This document shows, piece by piece, positions 25,314 through 35,349 of a stretch of 64,000 nt of DNA (the stretch's first letter is position 1; each line of letters starts with the position of its first letter). Under the pieces are notes generated by a model. It was not told where the DNA came from, searched no databases, and was given only the letters and a program-made list of their open reading frames with translations. The stretch covers positions 1 to 64,000 of the forward strand of contig JAPLDL010000005.1 of the NCBI GenBank assembly GCA_026391735.1, given 5' to 3'. Source of the stretch: Bacteroidota bacterium. GTDB taxonomy: Bacteria; Bacteroidota; Bacteroidia; Bacteroidales; FEN-979. The position numbers and the translations under genes are program-made.

Positions 25314-26222
25314 ATGCCACATAGTGGAGAGTTTGCGGCCTTACTTACTGCTGTGTTCTGGACAGTCACCGCCATCACCTTCGAAGCTGCCAGCCGGAAG
25401 ATAGGTTCCATGGTTGTGAATATCCTGAGGCTGATCATTGGCTTTCTCTTTCTTACCATTTTTGTTTTCTTTTACCGCGGATATCTTTTTCCCACCGATG
25501 CCAGTCTGCACAACTGGCTTTGGCTTTCACTTTCGGGACTGATTGGGTTTACCTTCGGAGACCTTTGCCTTTTCCAGTCATTCGTCCTCATTGGGGCCAG
25601 GGTATCTATGCTTATCATGGCTTTGGCGCCACCCATGACGGCTTTGTTTGCATGGATGGTACTTGGGGAAAAGCTCAGCGTTCAAAGCTGGATAGGGATG
25701 GCCGTGACCATGAATGGCATCGCTTTGGTCGTCCTCAGGAGAAGCGGGGAAAATGGAAAAAGTGGACTACTGAATATCCTGAAATTTTCATATCCGATCT
25801 GGGGCTTGCTTCTTGCATTTGGTGGAGCACTGGGGCAGGCGGTCGGACTGGTTCTGAGCAAAGTCGGCATGCAGGGCTATGATACCTTTGCTTCAACCCA
25901 GATCAGGGTGATGGCCGGCACCGCAGGCTTTGCAGTGATCTATTCCTTTATGGGCAAATGGAAAGATGTTTTAAGGGGGATTACTCATGCCAAACCCATG
26001 GCCCTGCTCTCGCTGGGAGCTTTCTTTGGTCCTTTTCTTGGAGTCTCTTTCTCACTGATCGCTATAAAATACGCTTCTACAGGTATCGCTTCCACTATAA
26101 TGGCTATTGTTCCGGTCCTGATCATCCCTCCGTCCATGATCCTTTATAAGGAGAAGATCAGCCTGAAAGAAGTAATTGGAGCCATACTTGCAGTTGGCGG
26201 AGTTGCAATTTTCTTCTTATAA
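25314..26222 (+). CDS. EamA family (drug/metabolite superfamily) transporter
   Basis: A 302-aa inner-membrane protein with ten predicted helices arranged as two five-helix EamA repeats. The first contains LIALLSGLIGFTFGDLCLF-like sequence (GLIGFTFGDLCLFQSFVLIG) and MALAPPMTALFAWMVLGEKL. The second contains LGAFFGPFLGVSFSLIAIKY, MAIVPVLIIPPSMILYKEKI and LKEVIGAILAVGGVAIFFL. The paired P-x(n)-E-K-L/I motifs at the repeat ends are diagnostic. The transported compound is unknown. It starts 12 bp after envC and is followed at 12 bp by a small membrane protein. Confidence 0.9.
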   Translation: MPHSGEFAALLTAVFWTVTAITFEAASRKIGSMVVNILRLIIGFLFLTIFVFFYRGYLFPTDASLHNWLWLSLSGLIGFTFGDLCLFQSFVLIGARVSMLIMALAPPMTALFAWMVLGEKLSVQSWIGMAVTMNGIALVVLRRSGENGKSGLLNILKFSYPIWGLLLAFGGALGQAVGLVLSKVGMQGYDTFASTQIRVMAGTAGFAVIYSFMGKWKDVLRGITHAKPMALLSLGAFFGPFLGVSFSLIAIKYASTGIASTIMAIVPVLIIPPSMILYKEKISLKEVIGAILAVGGVAIFFL

Positions 26223-26233
26223 TTGCATTAGAA

Positions 26234-26797
26234 ATGGAAACAATAACACAAACCATAAACAATAAACACAATCCGGGGCTGAGGTTTTACCTCGGAGCCG
26301 CGATCATCTTTTTGTCTTTTTTTATGGTTCCCACTGGACTTCTTGTTACACATCATATGCACAGGCATGCCCTGAAAGCCCTAGTCCTTGGCTTCTTCTG
26401 GGTTAACGGCCCGCTATGGAAGATCCTGGGTATAGGGATAATGGGAAAAGTGTCGTACTATTACATAATCGAACACCTTAAGATCCACTATAAACGCATT
26501 ATTGAACCTAAACCCGTTGGCAGGACCAGATATTATATCGGGCTGTTCATGTTTACGCTTCCATTTGTCCCTTCTTACGTAATGGCCTATGCTCCGCACC
26601 TGCTGCCTGAACTGGCATCATGGAGGGTATATGTCAATATCTTTTTTGACCTTGTTTTCCTTTCAAGCCTTTTTGTTTTGGGGGGCGATTTCTGGGATAA
26701 ACTCAGGGCCCTGTTCAATTACACAGCTAAAGCAAACTTCCCCGGCGAATCCACATCCGGGGATGAAGTGCAGCCAGAGAGAAAACCAGCTCCCTAA
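26234..26797 (+). CDS. Small membrane protein, transporter-suffix-domain type
   Basis: A 187-aa protein with four predicted helices (LRFYLGAAIIFLSFFMVP, ALVLGFFWVNGPLWKILGI, YYIGLFMFTLPFVPSYVM, YVNIFFDLVFLSSLFVLGG). It ends in a conserved cytoplasmic motif GGDFWDKLRALF. This pattern matches my recollection of proteins named 'transporter suffix domain-containing'. Its biochemical role is unknown. It is the last gene of the plus-strand envelope run and stops 12 bp from the convergent C10 peptidase gene. Confidence 0.75.
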   Translation: METITQTINNKHNPGLRFYLGAAIIFLSFFMVPTGLLVTHHMHRHALKALVLGFFWVNGPLWKILGIGIMGKVSYYYIIEHLKIHYKRIIEPKPVGRTRYYIGLFMFTLPFVPSYVMAYAPHLLPELASWRVYVNIFFDLVFLSSLFVLGGDFWDKLRALFNYTAKANFPGESTSGDEVQPERKPAP

Positions 26798-26809
26798 AGA
26801 AATGTCCTG

Positions 26810-28945
26810 CTATCGAACGACAATCTTTTTATTTACAATCCCTGATTCCCCGCTAACCCTGAGGCAATACACACCTTTCGGAAAAGAAGAAACATTGATC
26901 GTTTCGTGAATCCTGCCATTAAGCCCTGCTTGTTTTTCGGTATACAACGTGATGCCGTCAAGGTTCAGCAATTCAAATATTACTGATGAGGAGTGATCCA
27001 GGTTAAAATCAATATTGAGCAGGTCTGAGGCCGGGTTTGGGTAAACCTGGAAATTATTGAATCCCCCCTGATCCTCAATACCCACAAGAGATGAATAAGA
27101 AGCCTGCCAGCCATCACCACGCACAGTGCTGTTGGTGTTAAACATGATCATAACTGAGTTTGTATTGGCAGTCACTGAAGGAGGGGTGGAAGGACTACCA
27201 GAAAACTGACCTATTTGCTGGGAAGTAACAAGATCGTAAAGAGTTACCACATCATTCGTGGGTTCGGTGTTGAACACCGGGAAATTGATCATGATACTGG
27301 TAACGGGTACGCTGGGGGTGATCCTCCATTTGCACATAGTATTATTTCTGTATTGAAACGTCCCGCTGCCATCACTGAAAGAGCCGTTAGGATCGGTGAA
27401 CACTATAGTTGCCGGACTGCAGAACTGGGCCGGAACAGCATTGTACTGAGCCTCGAATCCCTGGGAGGTTGAAGATGAGCCGGAAATAAACTCAATAAAC
27501 ATCGACCCTGCGGTTGCAACAGCATTCGAAGGAACAGTATTACCGGTATAACTTCCGATCAGTGGGGATGCAGAAGAATTTCCGTTATAGATATTCAGAT
27601 GATCACCATTAGTAAGGTCAAAACGGTTAAAGCTCAAGGTAATTGAGGATAAACTGTCAAAAGGTGCGATGGTCCATGTGCAGTTGGAATTATTCTGATA
27701 ATTCAGAACCGGACCGCTGCCGTCTTCAATGGAACCGAAATCATAAGCCGTCAGGTTTGTATTCCCCTGGCAAAATACCGGATACTGGGCAGGATCCGGC
27801 ACGATACTGAAGATCGCACCCTGGTTATTGTTAAACGTGGTTCCACCGGGATTCAGATTTGTGATACTGAAATACCCGTTATCAGCCCCGCTCCAGCCCC
27901 AGTTAACATGATAATAGTTGCCGCTCTGGTAACCGTCAAATACAAAAGCATGACCTTCCTGGGGGTTGAACCCTTCATACAAAACGGGATGGCCTTTATC
28001 AAGGTTGCTCTGCAGGGAATCGTGCCAGATGGTTCCGGGGTATTGCGTACGATGGGCAAAATGAGAAATGCCTGAATACCTGAAATATGAATTCAAGGCG
28101 CCTGGAACATCGCTGGAATATGCACCTGATCCGTTTGCTCCGTACATCATATTTACAGAAACACCGGTATGCCACGAAAGAGTTGCAATAGGATCGCATT
28201 CAGTGGAGGGGCCATTATTCATACCGGTCCAGTCATAGGTTGTATTTCCGAAATCAGCACATTGCTGCGCATAACCAGAGGGGGTATAACAATGCGAGCC
28301 CGTTCCCTGGTTGGGCCATCTCCAGTAATACATGATCTGGCTCATTGCCGTTGCAACACAACCTACCGGGACTCTGCCGCCATAACCGCCCGGACTTCCT
28401 GCATCCTGCGGGCACATGGCATTGTATGGAAATGTCTGATCCCAAGTACTCGTCAGCAAGGGCAGCACATCAGCTGGGTTGGCAGGGTTTAACGGCTTGT
28501 TTTTAGACGAGAAGCTGGCGTCGGAATAATAGGCCCAGGCTGAGCTGATAGTTGCATCAGCCTTTAGATCCATATTCCTGACCAGGACCACCTCTTTCTG
28601 ATAAGCCTTAAGCAAAGAAGTAAATGCCTCAGGATCAGATAAACCGGTATAAATATTCTCAAAAGAATACCCTAAGACCGGGGTACAGGCATCATCGGCA
28701 GAAACAAGGATAAACCCGCTGTTGTTTACATTGAAAATATAGAATAAATCAACGTCATGATCTTTAACAACCCTGGCAAGGGTCAGATTCAGACTGGGAT
28801 AAGATACGACCTGATGCAGGCTTGCGCGTTCATAGTAAAAATTCTTACCAGCAAGCATAGCGGCAGGGAGTTCAACTTTTTTTGAAAAGGCAGAAAAAGT
28901 GAGAAAAATTGCGATTGTCAAAATTACTGATCTGTTGGCTCTCAT
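26810..28945 (-). CDS. C10 family (streptopain-like) peptidase with CUB domains and T9SS sorting domain
   Basis: A 711-aa secreted cysteine peptidase. After a signal peptide (MRANRSVILTIAIFLTFSAFS) comes a Spi/prodomain (ILVSADDACTPVLGYSFEN). The papain-like core has the catalytic Cys in GCVATAMSQIMYYW (about residue 190) and the His in EGHAFVFDGY (about 315), followed by HVNWGWSGADNGYF. Two CUB-type beta domains follow (PVLNYQNNSNCTWTI, GTFQYRNNTMCKWRI). A T9SS sorting domain ends the protein (VYPNPASDLLNIDF, FPKGVYCLRVSGE). ATG 28945 is preferred to TTG 28969, since the -7 promoter box at 28967-28974 overlaps the latter. Confidence 0.93.
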   Translation of the reverse strand: MRANRSVILTIAIFLTFSAFSKKVELPAAMLAGKNFYYERASLHQVVSYPSLNLTLARVVKDHDVDLFYIFNVNNSGFILVSADDACTPVLGYSFENIYTGLSDPEAFTSLLKAYQKEVVLVRNMDLKADATISSAWAYYSDASFSSKNKPLNPANPADVLPLLTSTWDQTFPYNAMCPQDAGSPGGYGGRVPVGCVATAMSQIMYYWRWPNQGTGSHCYTPSGYAQQCADFGNTTYDWTGMNNGPSTECDPIATLSWHTGVSVNMMYGANGSGAYSSDVPGALNSYFRYSGISHFAHRTQYPGTIWHDSLQSNLDKGHPVLYEGFNPQEGHAFVFDGYQSGNYYHVNWGWSGADNGYFSITNLNPGGTTFNNNQGAIFSIVPDPAQYPVFCQGNTNLTAYDFGSIEDGSGPVLNYQNNSNCTWTIAPFDSLSSITLSFNRFDLTNGDHLNIYNGNSSASPLIGSYTGNTVPSNAVATAGSMFIEFISGSSSTSQGFEAQYNAVPAQFCSPATIVFTDPNGSFSDGSGTFQYRNNTMCKWRITPSVPVTSIMINFPVFNTEPTNDVVTLYDLVTSQQIGQFSGSPSTPPSVTANTNSVMIMFNTNSTVRGDGWQASYSSLVGIEDQGGFNNFQVYPNPASDLLNIDFNLDHSSSVIFELLNLDGITLYTEKQAGLNGRIHETINVSSFPKGVYCLRVSGESGIVNKKIVVR

Positions 28946-28966
28946 TATAGATAAACATTTATGGTT

Positions 28967-28974
28967 CAAAGATA
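28967..28974 (-). promoter_or_regulatory. -7 element (TATCTTTG) for the C10 peptidase
   Basis: Matches TANNTTTG on the minus strand, 21 nt upstream of ATG 28945. It helps decide the start codon. Confidence 0.6.
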
Positions 28975-29015
28975 TGGCATTTCCCGAATATAACGGGAGA
29001 AAATTTGATTTTTGG

Positions 29016-29046
29016 TAAAAAGGCTGCCTCCCAAAAGAGGCAGCCC
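29016..29046 (-). terminator. Rho-independent terminator after the TonB-dependent receptor
   Basis: A perfect 9-bp GC-rich stem (GGCTGCCTC / GAGGCAGCC, loop CCAAAA), followed on the minus strand by a T-run. It lies 44 bp past the receptor stop. Confidence 0.9.
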
Positions 29047-29089
29047 GGATCAGCGTAGGCAGAATAGACCCTCTGCCGGGGGGAGATTT

Positions 29090-31276
29090 TTATAAGTTTA
29101 GCCTTAGGTTTACAAAGAATTCCCTCCCAGGAGCAGGCTGGTACGAATTGTAATCCACTCCGTTGTTAGGTTCGGCAAACCCGAAATACTGGGTGTCAAA
29201 GACATTCTTAGCATAAAAACCAAGATCGCCTCTCAGCCATCCGAGTTTCCATTTATAATGCAGGTCGACATTCCAGGTGTTGTAACCGCTCACCCATGAA
29301 CTTCTTACACTGCCCGGCTGATAATATGTTTGCCCGATCGTGTAATTGTTATAGATCGAATCATCGACCTGAATACAGTATTTCGTCTGCCACTGGCAAG
29401 CGATACCGGCACTGAAATTCTTCAGAAAATTGTAGGTGATCTCGCCATACAGCATGTTCCTCGGGGAGTTCGGCATCCAATGGGTCCATTGAACTTTTGC
29501 AGTGTCTGCCGACTGATATGTGAAATTCGAATAGGTATAAGCTGCATCAATGATCAGGTTTTTAACAGGTGAGTAAGAAACAAAAGTCTCAAACCCCCAT
29601 TTGGTACTTTTTCCCATATTCCCGTAAAAGGCAGTGTTATTCCCCCTGCTGGGGATGCTGTACCTGTAAAATTCATTATTGGACCAGATATCAAAGAAAG
29701 TCACATCGTAATGAAACACTTTCCCAACATCACCCCTTACACCAAGGTCAATACCCAATGAAGTAGAAGGTTTGATCAGGTTGTTAAACCCACCATAAGC
29801 CTGGGGGTTATTATACAATTCATCATTTGAAGGGGTGAGGAATCCGGTACCAAAGCTGGCGAAAACATTGAATGGCCTGATAATATCATAAGCAAGGCCG
29901 ATACGGTAAGTCGGCTTATCATAGGTTTTGCTGCCCGAAGGACTTACTGAATCCGGAACAGGGATATTGCTCTGCAGGCTGCTGTAAACATTATCATAAC
30001 GCAGGTTTAAAAGGGCGTGCAATTTAGGAGTGATATCCAGCTTGTCGATCAGAAAAACACCGATGCTTCTCTGCTTGATGATCTGGTTGATCAGGATCTG
30101 GTCAAGATCGAAGCATTCGCGGCTCCAGTATGAATCCACGCGGGTTGAGTCCCTGTTATATTCGCCGGGAACTGCAAACATATGCTCGGTGATGGTCTGG
30201 GTCTGGTAATCTGCGCCAAGGCTCAGGAGGTTCTTAACAGCACTTTTCCCAAGGTGAAGATTATACTGGGCCGATCCCCCCATGTTGACATAGGGTTTAT
30301 AATCATCTCCATTATTGGAGGTTTCCCTGTAATAATTCGAACGGGCAAAAACCTTGGCAGTAATATCCTGGTTATTACAGATATCGAATTTGGCGATCAG
30401 TGCCCCGGTAAGACGCTTGGTTTCATGGAATTCATTGTAGGGAACGGCATCGGTATTGGCAGCCCTGGGGCCGAAAGTCTCATACCGGTACATATTGATC
30501 CCTTCGGAATTCTGGTTAAAGTAATTGGTATAGGTGAGCAACTGTGTAATCTGGACCTTTTCTGAGGGTTTCCAGTTTATCTTTTCACTGAAATTATCAC
30601 CCATGAATGACTGGTGGTCCCGGTATCCATGGCCCTGCATATGCGAATATGACACGCGGTAGTTGATCTTGTCCTGGGTCCCGTCGACCTGTCCGAGGAT
30701 CTTCCAGAAACCATAAGAACCTGCTGAAGCCATAAGAGTGGAATTAACTGGTTTACTTCCCCCGTTATCGGTGAGGATATTGACCACCCCGCCGGTTGCA
30801 TTAGCGCCGTATAATGAAGCGGCCAGGCCACGAACGACCTCAACATTCTTCACTACACTCCAGTCCACATCATACAGGTCGGGGCAATAACCACCCGGGT
30901 CGTTTACAGGGATACCGTCGATCAATACCTGGATCCCCCTGAAACCGCTTTCAGAAAGTATACCCTGCCCGCGGATATAAAGATGAACCCTTGAACCGTC
31001 GGTTCCGTTTTCCACTTTCAAACCCGGAACCAGGCGCAATGCCTCATCGGGGGCGATACTCTTGCTGAACTCCTGCAATTGGGCTTTGTTTATAACAGAG
31101 ATAGGAGCCGGTAGTTCCTTCAACGGAGTAACGGTACGCATAGCGCTCACCATCACCTCGTCGAGTTTTACTGTGTCTTTGGTAAAGATGACTTTATCTG
31201 TTTTGTTTTTCTGGCCCACGCCCTGGAATGCAAAAGCGATCAGCAGGAAAAGGCCTGTAAGTAATCTTGATTTCAT
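29090..31276 (-). CDS. TonB-dependent outer membrane receptor
   Basis: A 728-aa outer-membrane transporter energised by TonB. A signal peptide (ends FQGVGQ) is followed by the plug domain (about residues 35-160), with KLDEVMVSAMRTVTPLKELP (TonB-box/plug start), LRLVPGLKVENG, YIRGQGI and NVEVVRGLAASLYGANATGG. A 22-strand barrel ends in the outer-membrane signature EFFVNLRLNL with a terminal aromatic/Leu pattern. There is no carboxypeptidase-like N-terminal domain and no SusD neighbour, so it resembles siderophore/metal or cofactor receptors rather than glycan SusC. The substrate is unknown. A small exported protein is encoded 126 bp upstream on the same strand. Confidence 0.94.
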   Translation of the reverse strand: MKSRLLTGLFLLIAFAFQGVGQKNKTDKVIFTKDTVKLDEVMVSAMRTVTPLKELPAPISVINKAQLQEFSKSIAPDEALRLVPGLKVENGTDGSRVHLYIRGQGILSESGFRGIQVLIDGIPVNDPGGYCPDLYDVDWSVVKNVEVVRGLAASLYGANATGGVVNILTDNGGSKPVNSTLMASAGSYGFWKILGQVDGTQDKINYRVSYSHMQGHGYRDHQSFMGDNFSEKINWKPSEKVQITQLLTYTNYFNQNSEGINMYRYETFGPRAANTDAVPYNEFHETKRLTGALIAKFDICNNQDITAKVFARSNYYRETSNNGDDYKPYVNMGGSAQYNLHLGKSAVKNLLSLGADYQTQTITEHMFAVPGEYNRDSTRVDSYWSRECFDLDQILINQIIKQRSIGVFLIDKLDITPKLHALLNLRYDNVYSSLQSNIPVPDSVSPSGSKTYDKPTYRIGLAYDIIRPFNVFASFGTGFLTPSNDELYNNPQAYGGFNNLIKPSTSLGIDLGVRGDVGKVFHYDVTFFDIWSNNEFYRYSIPSRGNNTAFYGNMGKSTKWGFETFVSYSPVKNLIIDAAYTYSNFTYQSADTAKVQWTHWMPNSPRNMLYGEITYNFLKNFSAGIACQWQTKYCIQVDDSIYNNYTIGQTYYQPGSVRSSWVSGYNTWNVDLHYKWKLGWLRGDLGFYAKNVFDTQYFGFAEPNNGVDYNSYQPAPGREFFVNLRLNL

Positions 31277-31402
31277 AGTAAATTGTATATTGTTAAAGGA
31301 AATAAATATGAATTACCCCGGCAGGAATATATAATAGCTTCCGCTAAGGATAGAAATACCCAAACAGGTTTAAACAATAAACCAGGCAGGGATGAAAAAA
31401 AC

Positions 31403-31906
31403 TCAGATGGTTTCAGGAGGAGGTGTGAACGGGATCACCGGGTTGCCGGTATAATTCTCACACAATAAGGGATAGATCAATGCTTTTGTTTCCTGCGGAT
31501 GAGGACGTTCGTTGGTAACAGGCAAGGCTATGGTTACAAGATACTGCATAAGATCCAGCGCTTTTTTCTTGTGTTGCATGCTTTTCAGGCCTGCAATCAG
31601 CAGTTCTTCCTTACTGTCATGAATACAATAAAAGGTAATGATCCTGCCATTGGGAACTTCTTTCACCACGTCATACAGGTTGCCGTTGTAAACGATCTCC
31701 CGGTCGTCCACGCGACGGAAATTCGGGTTGGCGGAGGGATTAAAAACAGAAAATCTGGAAAGTTCATGATCAAAATAACCATGCCTGACCAGGCTTGTAA
31801 CTTCCCGGCGGATCAGGAAACGGTTGAATTCATAAACAATATAATAACCGGCAGCATTGAAGAGCATTGCAATGAGGACGACAACCGGTACTATCTTTTT
31901 CATCAT
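31403..31906 (-). CDS. Small exported or membrane-anchored protein of unknown function
   Basis: A 167-aa protein beginning with one hydrophobic segment (VVPVVVLIAMLFNAAGYYIV, written here without its first Lys pair; residues about 5-24) that may be an anchor or signal peptide. The remainder is soluble, with aromatic and charged residues (REIVYNGNLYDVVKEVPNGR, FYCIHDSKEELLIAGLK) and a Pro-rich end (NPVIPFTPPPETI). I do not recognise the family. It overlaps the upstream Asp-box T9SS gene by ATGA and precedes the TonB receptor, so it is probably cotranscribed with at least the former. Small proteins of this layout next to TonB receptors in Bacteroidota are often uncharacterised. Confidence 0.75.
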   Translation of the reverse strand: MMKKIVPVVVLIAMLFNAAGYYIVYEFNRFLIRREVTSLVRHGYFDHELSRFSVFNPSANPNFRRVDDREIVYNGNLYDVVKEVPNGRIITFYCIHDSKEELLIAGLKSMQHKKKALDLMQYLVTIALPVTNERPHPQETKALIYPLLCENYTGNPVIPFTPPPETI

Positions 31907-34900
31907 CTGCTGATCAACAGTTTTCTGGAAAAGGATCCATCCTTCCTATGGATTTTAACAATATATATCCCTGGAGGAAGGGCTGCAAAGTTAAATGATT
32001 TTATGATTCTACCGGATACCCTTACATTTTTTTCTTCAAAAACTGTCTTCTGCTGAAGATCTTCTACTGATATTCCTACAGTTTCTTTCAGTGGTGCAAA
32101 AATATCCAGGTTGCATTCACCATCCGATGGATTAGGGTAAATATTCACCGAGAATTGTTCAGGCCCGTTCGAAACATTTAAACAGTTCCTGAATGTAAGC
32201 CAAACCGAATCGGTTTTAAAACAACCTGCGATATTCCATGTTTTCAGGTGGAAAAGCGTCGTTCCAATACCACCGGCAATGGCCGTATCAATTATCACCG
32301 TTTGGGTCGAAAGGTTTCCCGGGGTCCAGAGAAAGGTATGGACATTCGTTGTGTCGGCGGTGAGAGTGATGGTTTGCCAGTGGCAGACGGTATCTTTGGG
32401 GAATACGCTGATCTCTGCGACAGGGAGCCCGGCAATCGTGATTTTCTTTGATTTCATGCTGCGCCCGTAGGTGCTGAATGCTGTGAGATTCAGTTTGGCC
32501 ACGCCGCTGATGATATCATTACTTCCGGGAGTATACACCGGGTTCAAAGCGGTAGGGTCGCTGAAACTGCCGTCCCCGTATGTCGACCACCTAAGGGAAT
32601 CGTATTGAAGGACGGTTGCCTGGAGAGTAAGAGTTGCTCCGGCGCATATAGTGTCATCGGGCACTATCGTGATGTCGGGTACAATCGGAGGCGGAAAAAT
32701 AATAAAATCAAGCCCTACCTTGTCGGAACCCGCGCTTGAAGCCATATCTTTCTGATAAATCCATTTGAGAGTATGTGTCCCGGCAGAGACAGGGAAAGAT
32801 GCCCTGGTCCATGGGGTTTCACCCGACCATTGCGACTGGAGGGTGTTGTCAATATAAAAGTTCAGGAAATCATAATCCAGTTCGGTGGATGTTTTATACC
32901 AGAAACTGATACTGTCATCTGCTGCTGAAGTGTAAGAAACAAAAAGCTGGCAGTTCTGTTCATCACTAATGGGTTTTGATGCAGCGCTGTATAAGCCTTC
33001 ATATGGGTTGATGTTCGTGATATTCCAGAAAGCGTTTCCTGCGAAGTGCCAGGGAAATTTTGTAAATGTATTGGTTTCCCAGTCTTCCACCACGGCGCCA
33101 ATGATCTTATAAAAACTTGCATGGCGGATGTATTTTCCGCTTTGTGCAGTAAAATTCATCCTTGCGCCGGATGAAGTTGGGGCGGTATCGCTGACAATGA
33201 CTGTATAATGAAGATTTACGAACCGGGAAGGCTGAATAGTATCAACAAAGACCGAATCGTTGACTATCGTCAGATAGGGTGAGCCGGTTGTAAGTTTGCC
33301 GAAAGTTCCGGGGCAGGGGAAGTCGCCTGCATTGAACAACATCACCGTCACATCGGCGGTCTCGCCAGGGTCAAATCTCCCGTTATGGTTCCCGCCTGCA
33401 GCGTCATTGATAGTGAGATTAACGATCTGCAGTCCGGGAGCATGGGCATCCACTGTCACATGACTGTACCAGGATGTGTCGGCATTGCTTACCTTCACAT
33501 TGAATCTGACCTTTGCATTATACGGGATGGTATCATTCACTTTAAACGCAAACCCTGAACTGATCGTTTCGATCCCGCCGGCCGCTATATTGGGATAAGC
33601 TTCCATGGAATCGGTCATGATGATATAAGGGGAAGGGGAGGTTACTTTGACTGTCAGGTTGTTGGATGTCTGGTCACCGATGTTTTTAAGCCCTAAATCC
33701 AGGTGCAGGGAGTCCCCGAAGTTTAAGGTGCTTGGATTACCGGTTGAAATCTTCGAAAATGCATTTGAATAATACATTACCCAGGGTTGACCCGGTGCAG
33801 GGCCGAGATTAAAAGGAGAGGTCCAGGTCATGGTTTGTCCGCCGGCCAAACGGTTATCGGTCCATACCGGGTACACTTTCAGATTGAGGGATTGAATGCC
33901 GATATAATCTCCGAAATAATTAAATGCCAGTCCGGGAACCGGGGAAGGGGTGAACGACACATCACTTACCCTGAAATCGGAAAAGCTGTTACCCCCGTCA
34001 TAAGAATATGAAACCCACGTCTCGACCTCCGTTGAAGAAACATTACGATCGTCATAATAGATCACGCAGATCCCGCCGGTCACGGCATCGACAGTGATCC
34101 AGGGGAAAAAGTGCTCTTTGCCGAGACCGGCGGGATCCTGGTTTACTTTGAGGGGTACCGACCATGAAATTCCGTTATCAGTTGATTTGATAAGGTAAAC
34201 ATTGATATCGTTGCCGGTATTGATCCCTGGGGTTCCCACGTTGGCCCAAACAAGGTATATCGTTCCCTGGCCGGGGCTGTTGCTCAGATCCACGGCCATG
34301 GAAGGGAATGAATTCACCCGCATTGCTTTAGAAGTCATGCTGTTACGGATCCCCTTGATGTTGGAGATGATGCGGTGAGAGGGTTGCCATGTACCTCCTC
34401 CGTCGAAGGAGGCTGTGAAACCAATTGCATTTTCATCGGCAGGCCAGGAATCATAAATACTCCAGGCTAAAAAGACCTGTCCGCCTGGTCCCGTTGCAAT
34501 ATTTACTCCATGATTTAATTTCAGGGCATTCACATCCCGGCTCACGGCGAACGGTGAGCTCCAGTGAAACCCTCCGTCGTTGCTTCTGGAAACTTGCACC
34601 TGGCCTGTATCAGCAGATCCGGTGATAAAGTTGGTCCATGAGTCATACACATTGCCTCTGAAGCTGCTTGACATCGAGTTATCGATCCACAAATGGTTTT
34701 TATCCAGAAGGCCATATACGTTGGGTGGGCCGGCAGCAACTTCAACATCATGCCATATGCCTCCCTGGTCGGTGCTATAGGCAACATTTTGCCCATAGGT
34801 ATTGCTGATCTTGCCGATATACCATCTCCCGTCCCTGCCGATCGCGGTAGAGGGATCCCCGTTATTTGGCTTGCCGGCACCCTGGTAAAATCCGCCCCAG

Positions 34901-35328
34901 CTAAGTCCTTCATCCGAAGAATGATATGAGTCGGCTCCGAAAATATACCAGGCCGAGCCCAAAGACCAGTCGGTCGAATTATTTGACATCAGCACATTAT
35001 CCTCATCCATCGGATCGATAAAGATGGAATTTTCGCTTTGGGTAACCGCGGTACTTGTTGTTACTGGCACATCCGGGGAATCCTGGGGCGGAAGTCCTGC
35101 AGCAGCTGTTATTGGAGAGCCCTGTTTTGGAGCTGTCCAGGGAAACACCTTCTGGGGTTTCACAAAACCCTGCCTGACCATATTTTTCCAGTAACCTATA
35201 TTATCGGCATAGGGAATGACAATTCCCTTACCAGCAGGGGTGATTTCAGGGAGGGGCGACAACCTCTGGGAGTAAGACAATACGTTGAATACGAAGTATA
35301 TGGCAACAAGGACAAACAGCCTTTTCAT
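31903..35328 (-). CDS. Large secreted Asp-box (BNR/sialidase-fold) protein with T9SS sorting domain
   Basis: A 1141-aa secreted protein. After the signal peptide (MKRLFVLVAIYFVFNVLSYS) comes a six-bladed-propeller-like region with at least six Asp boxes (SSDEGLSW, STDQGGIW, SNDGGFHW, SFDGGGTW, STDNGISW, SYDGGNSF; about residues 150-460). Two or three immunoglobulin-like or CARDB-type domains follow, including NHNGRFDPGETADVTVMLFN, then a jelly-roll-like module (FWYKTSTELDYDFLNFYID) and PKD-like stretches. The C terminus is a T9SS sorting domain (IYPNPSDGECNLDIF, LPPGIYIVKIH). Asp boxes do not prove sialidase activity; no sialidase FRIP motif was found. The start at 35328 is chosen for the signal peptide and the -7 box at 35350. 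Confidence 0.85.
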   Translation of the reverse strand: MKRLFVLVAIYFVFNVLSYSQRLSPLPEITPAGKGIVIPYADNIGYWKNMVRQGFVKPQKVFPWTAPKQGSPITAAAGLPPQDSPDVPVTTSTAVTQSENSIFIDPMDEDNVLMSNNSTDWSLGSAWYIFGADSYHSSDEGLSWGGFYQGAGKPNNGDPSTAIGRDGRWYIGKISNTYGQNVAYSTDQGGIWHDVEVAAGPPNVYGLLDKNHLWIDNSMSSSFRGNVYDSWTNFITGSADTGQVQVSRSNDGGFHWSSPFAVSRDVNALKLNHGVNIATGPGGQVFLAWSIYDSWPADENAIGFTASFDGGGTWQPSHRIISNIKGIRNSMTSKAMRVNSFPSMAVDLSNSPGQGTIYLVWANVGTPGINTGNDINVYLIKSTDNGISWSVPLKVNQDPAGLGKEHFFPWITVDAVTGGICVIYYDDRNVSSTEVETWVSYSYDGGNSFSDFRVSDVSFTPSPVPGLAFNYFGDYIGIQSLNLKVYPVWTDNRLAGGQTMTWTSPFNLGPAPGQPWVMYYSNAFSKISTGNPSTLNFGDSLHLDLGLKNIGDQTSNNLTVKVTSPSPYIIMTDSMEAYPNIAAGGIETISSGFAFKVNDTIPYNAKVRFNVKVSNADTSWYSHVTVDAHAPGLQIVNLTINDAAGGNHNGRFDPGETADVTVMLFNAGDFPCPGTFGKLTTGSPYLTIVNDSVFVDTIQPSRFVNLHYTVIVSDTAPTSSGARMNFTAQSGKYIRHASFYKIIGAVVEDWETNTFTKFPWHFAGNAFWNITNINPYEGLYSAASKPISDEQNCQLFVSYTSAADDSISFWYKTSTELDYDFLNFYIDNTLQSQWSGETPWTRASFPVSAGTHTLKWIYQKDMASSAGSDKVGLDFIIFPPPIVPDITIVPDDTICAGATLTLQATVLQYDSLRWSTYGDGSFSDPTALNPVYTPGSNDIISGVAKLNLTAFSTYGRSMKSKKITIAGLPVAEISVFPKDTVCHWQTITLTADTTNVHTFLWTPGNLSTQTVIIDTAIAGGIGTTLFHLKTWNIAGCFKTDSVWLTFRNCLNVSNGPEQFSVNIYPNPSDGECNLDIFAPLKETVGISVEDLQQKTVFEEKNVRVSGRIIKSFNFAALPPGIYIVKIHRKDGSFSRKLLISR

Positions 35329-35349
35329 GTCATTAAAGTTCGGTAAGGA

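Noticed and set aside
31903-35328. Assignment as an active sialidase
   Set aside because: Asp boxes occur in many propellers; I found no FRIP motif or arginine triad, so only the fold is claimed.
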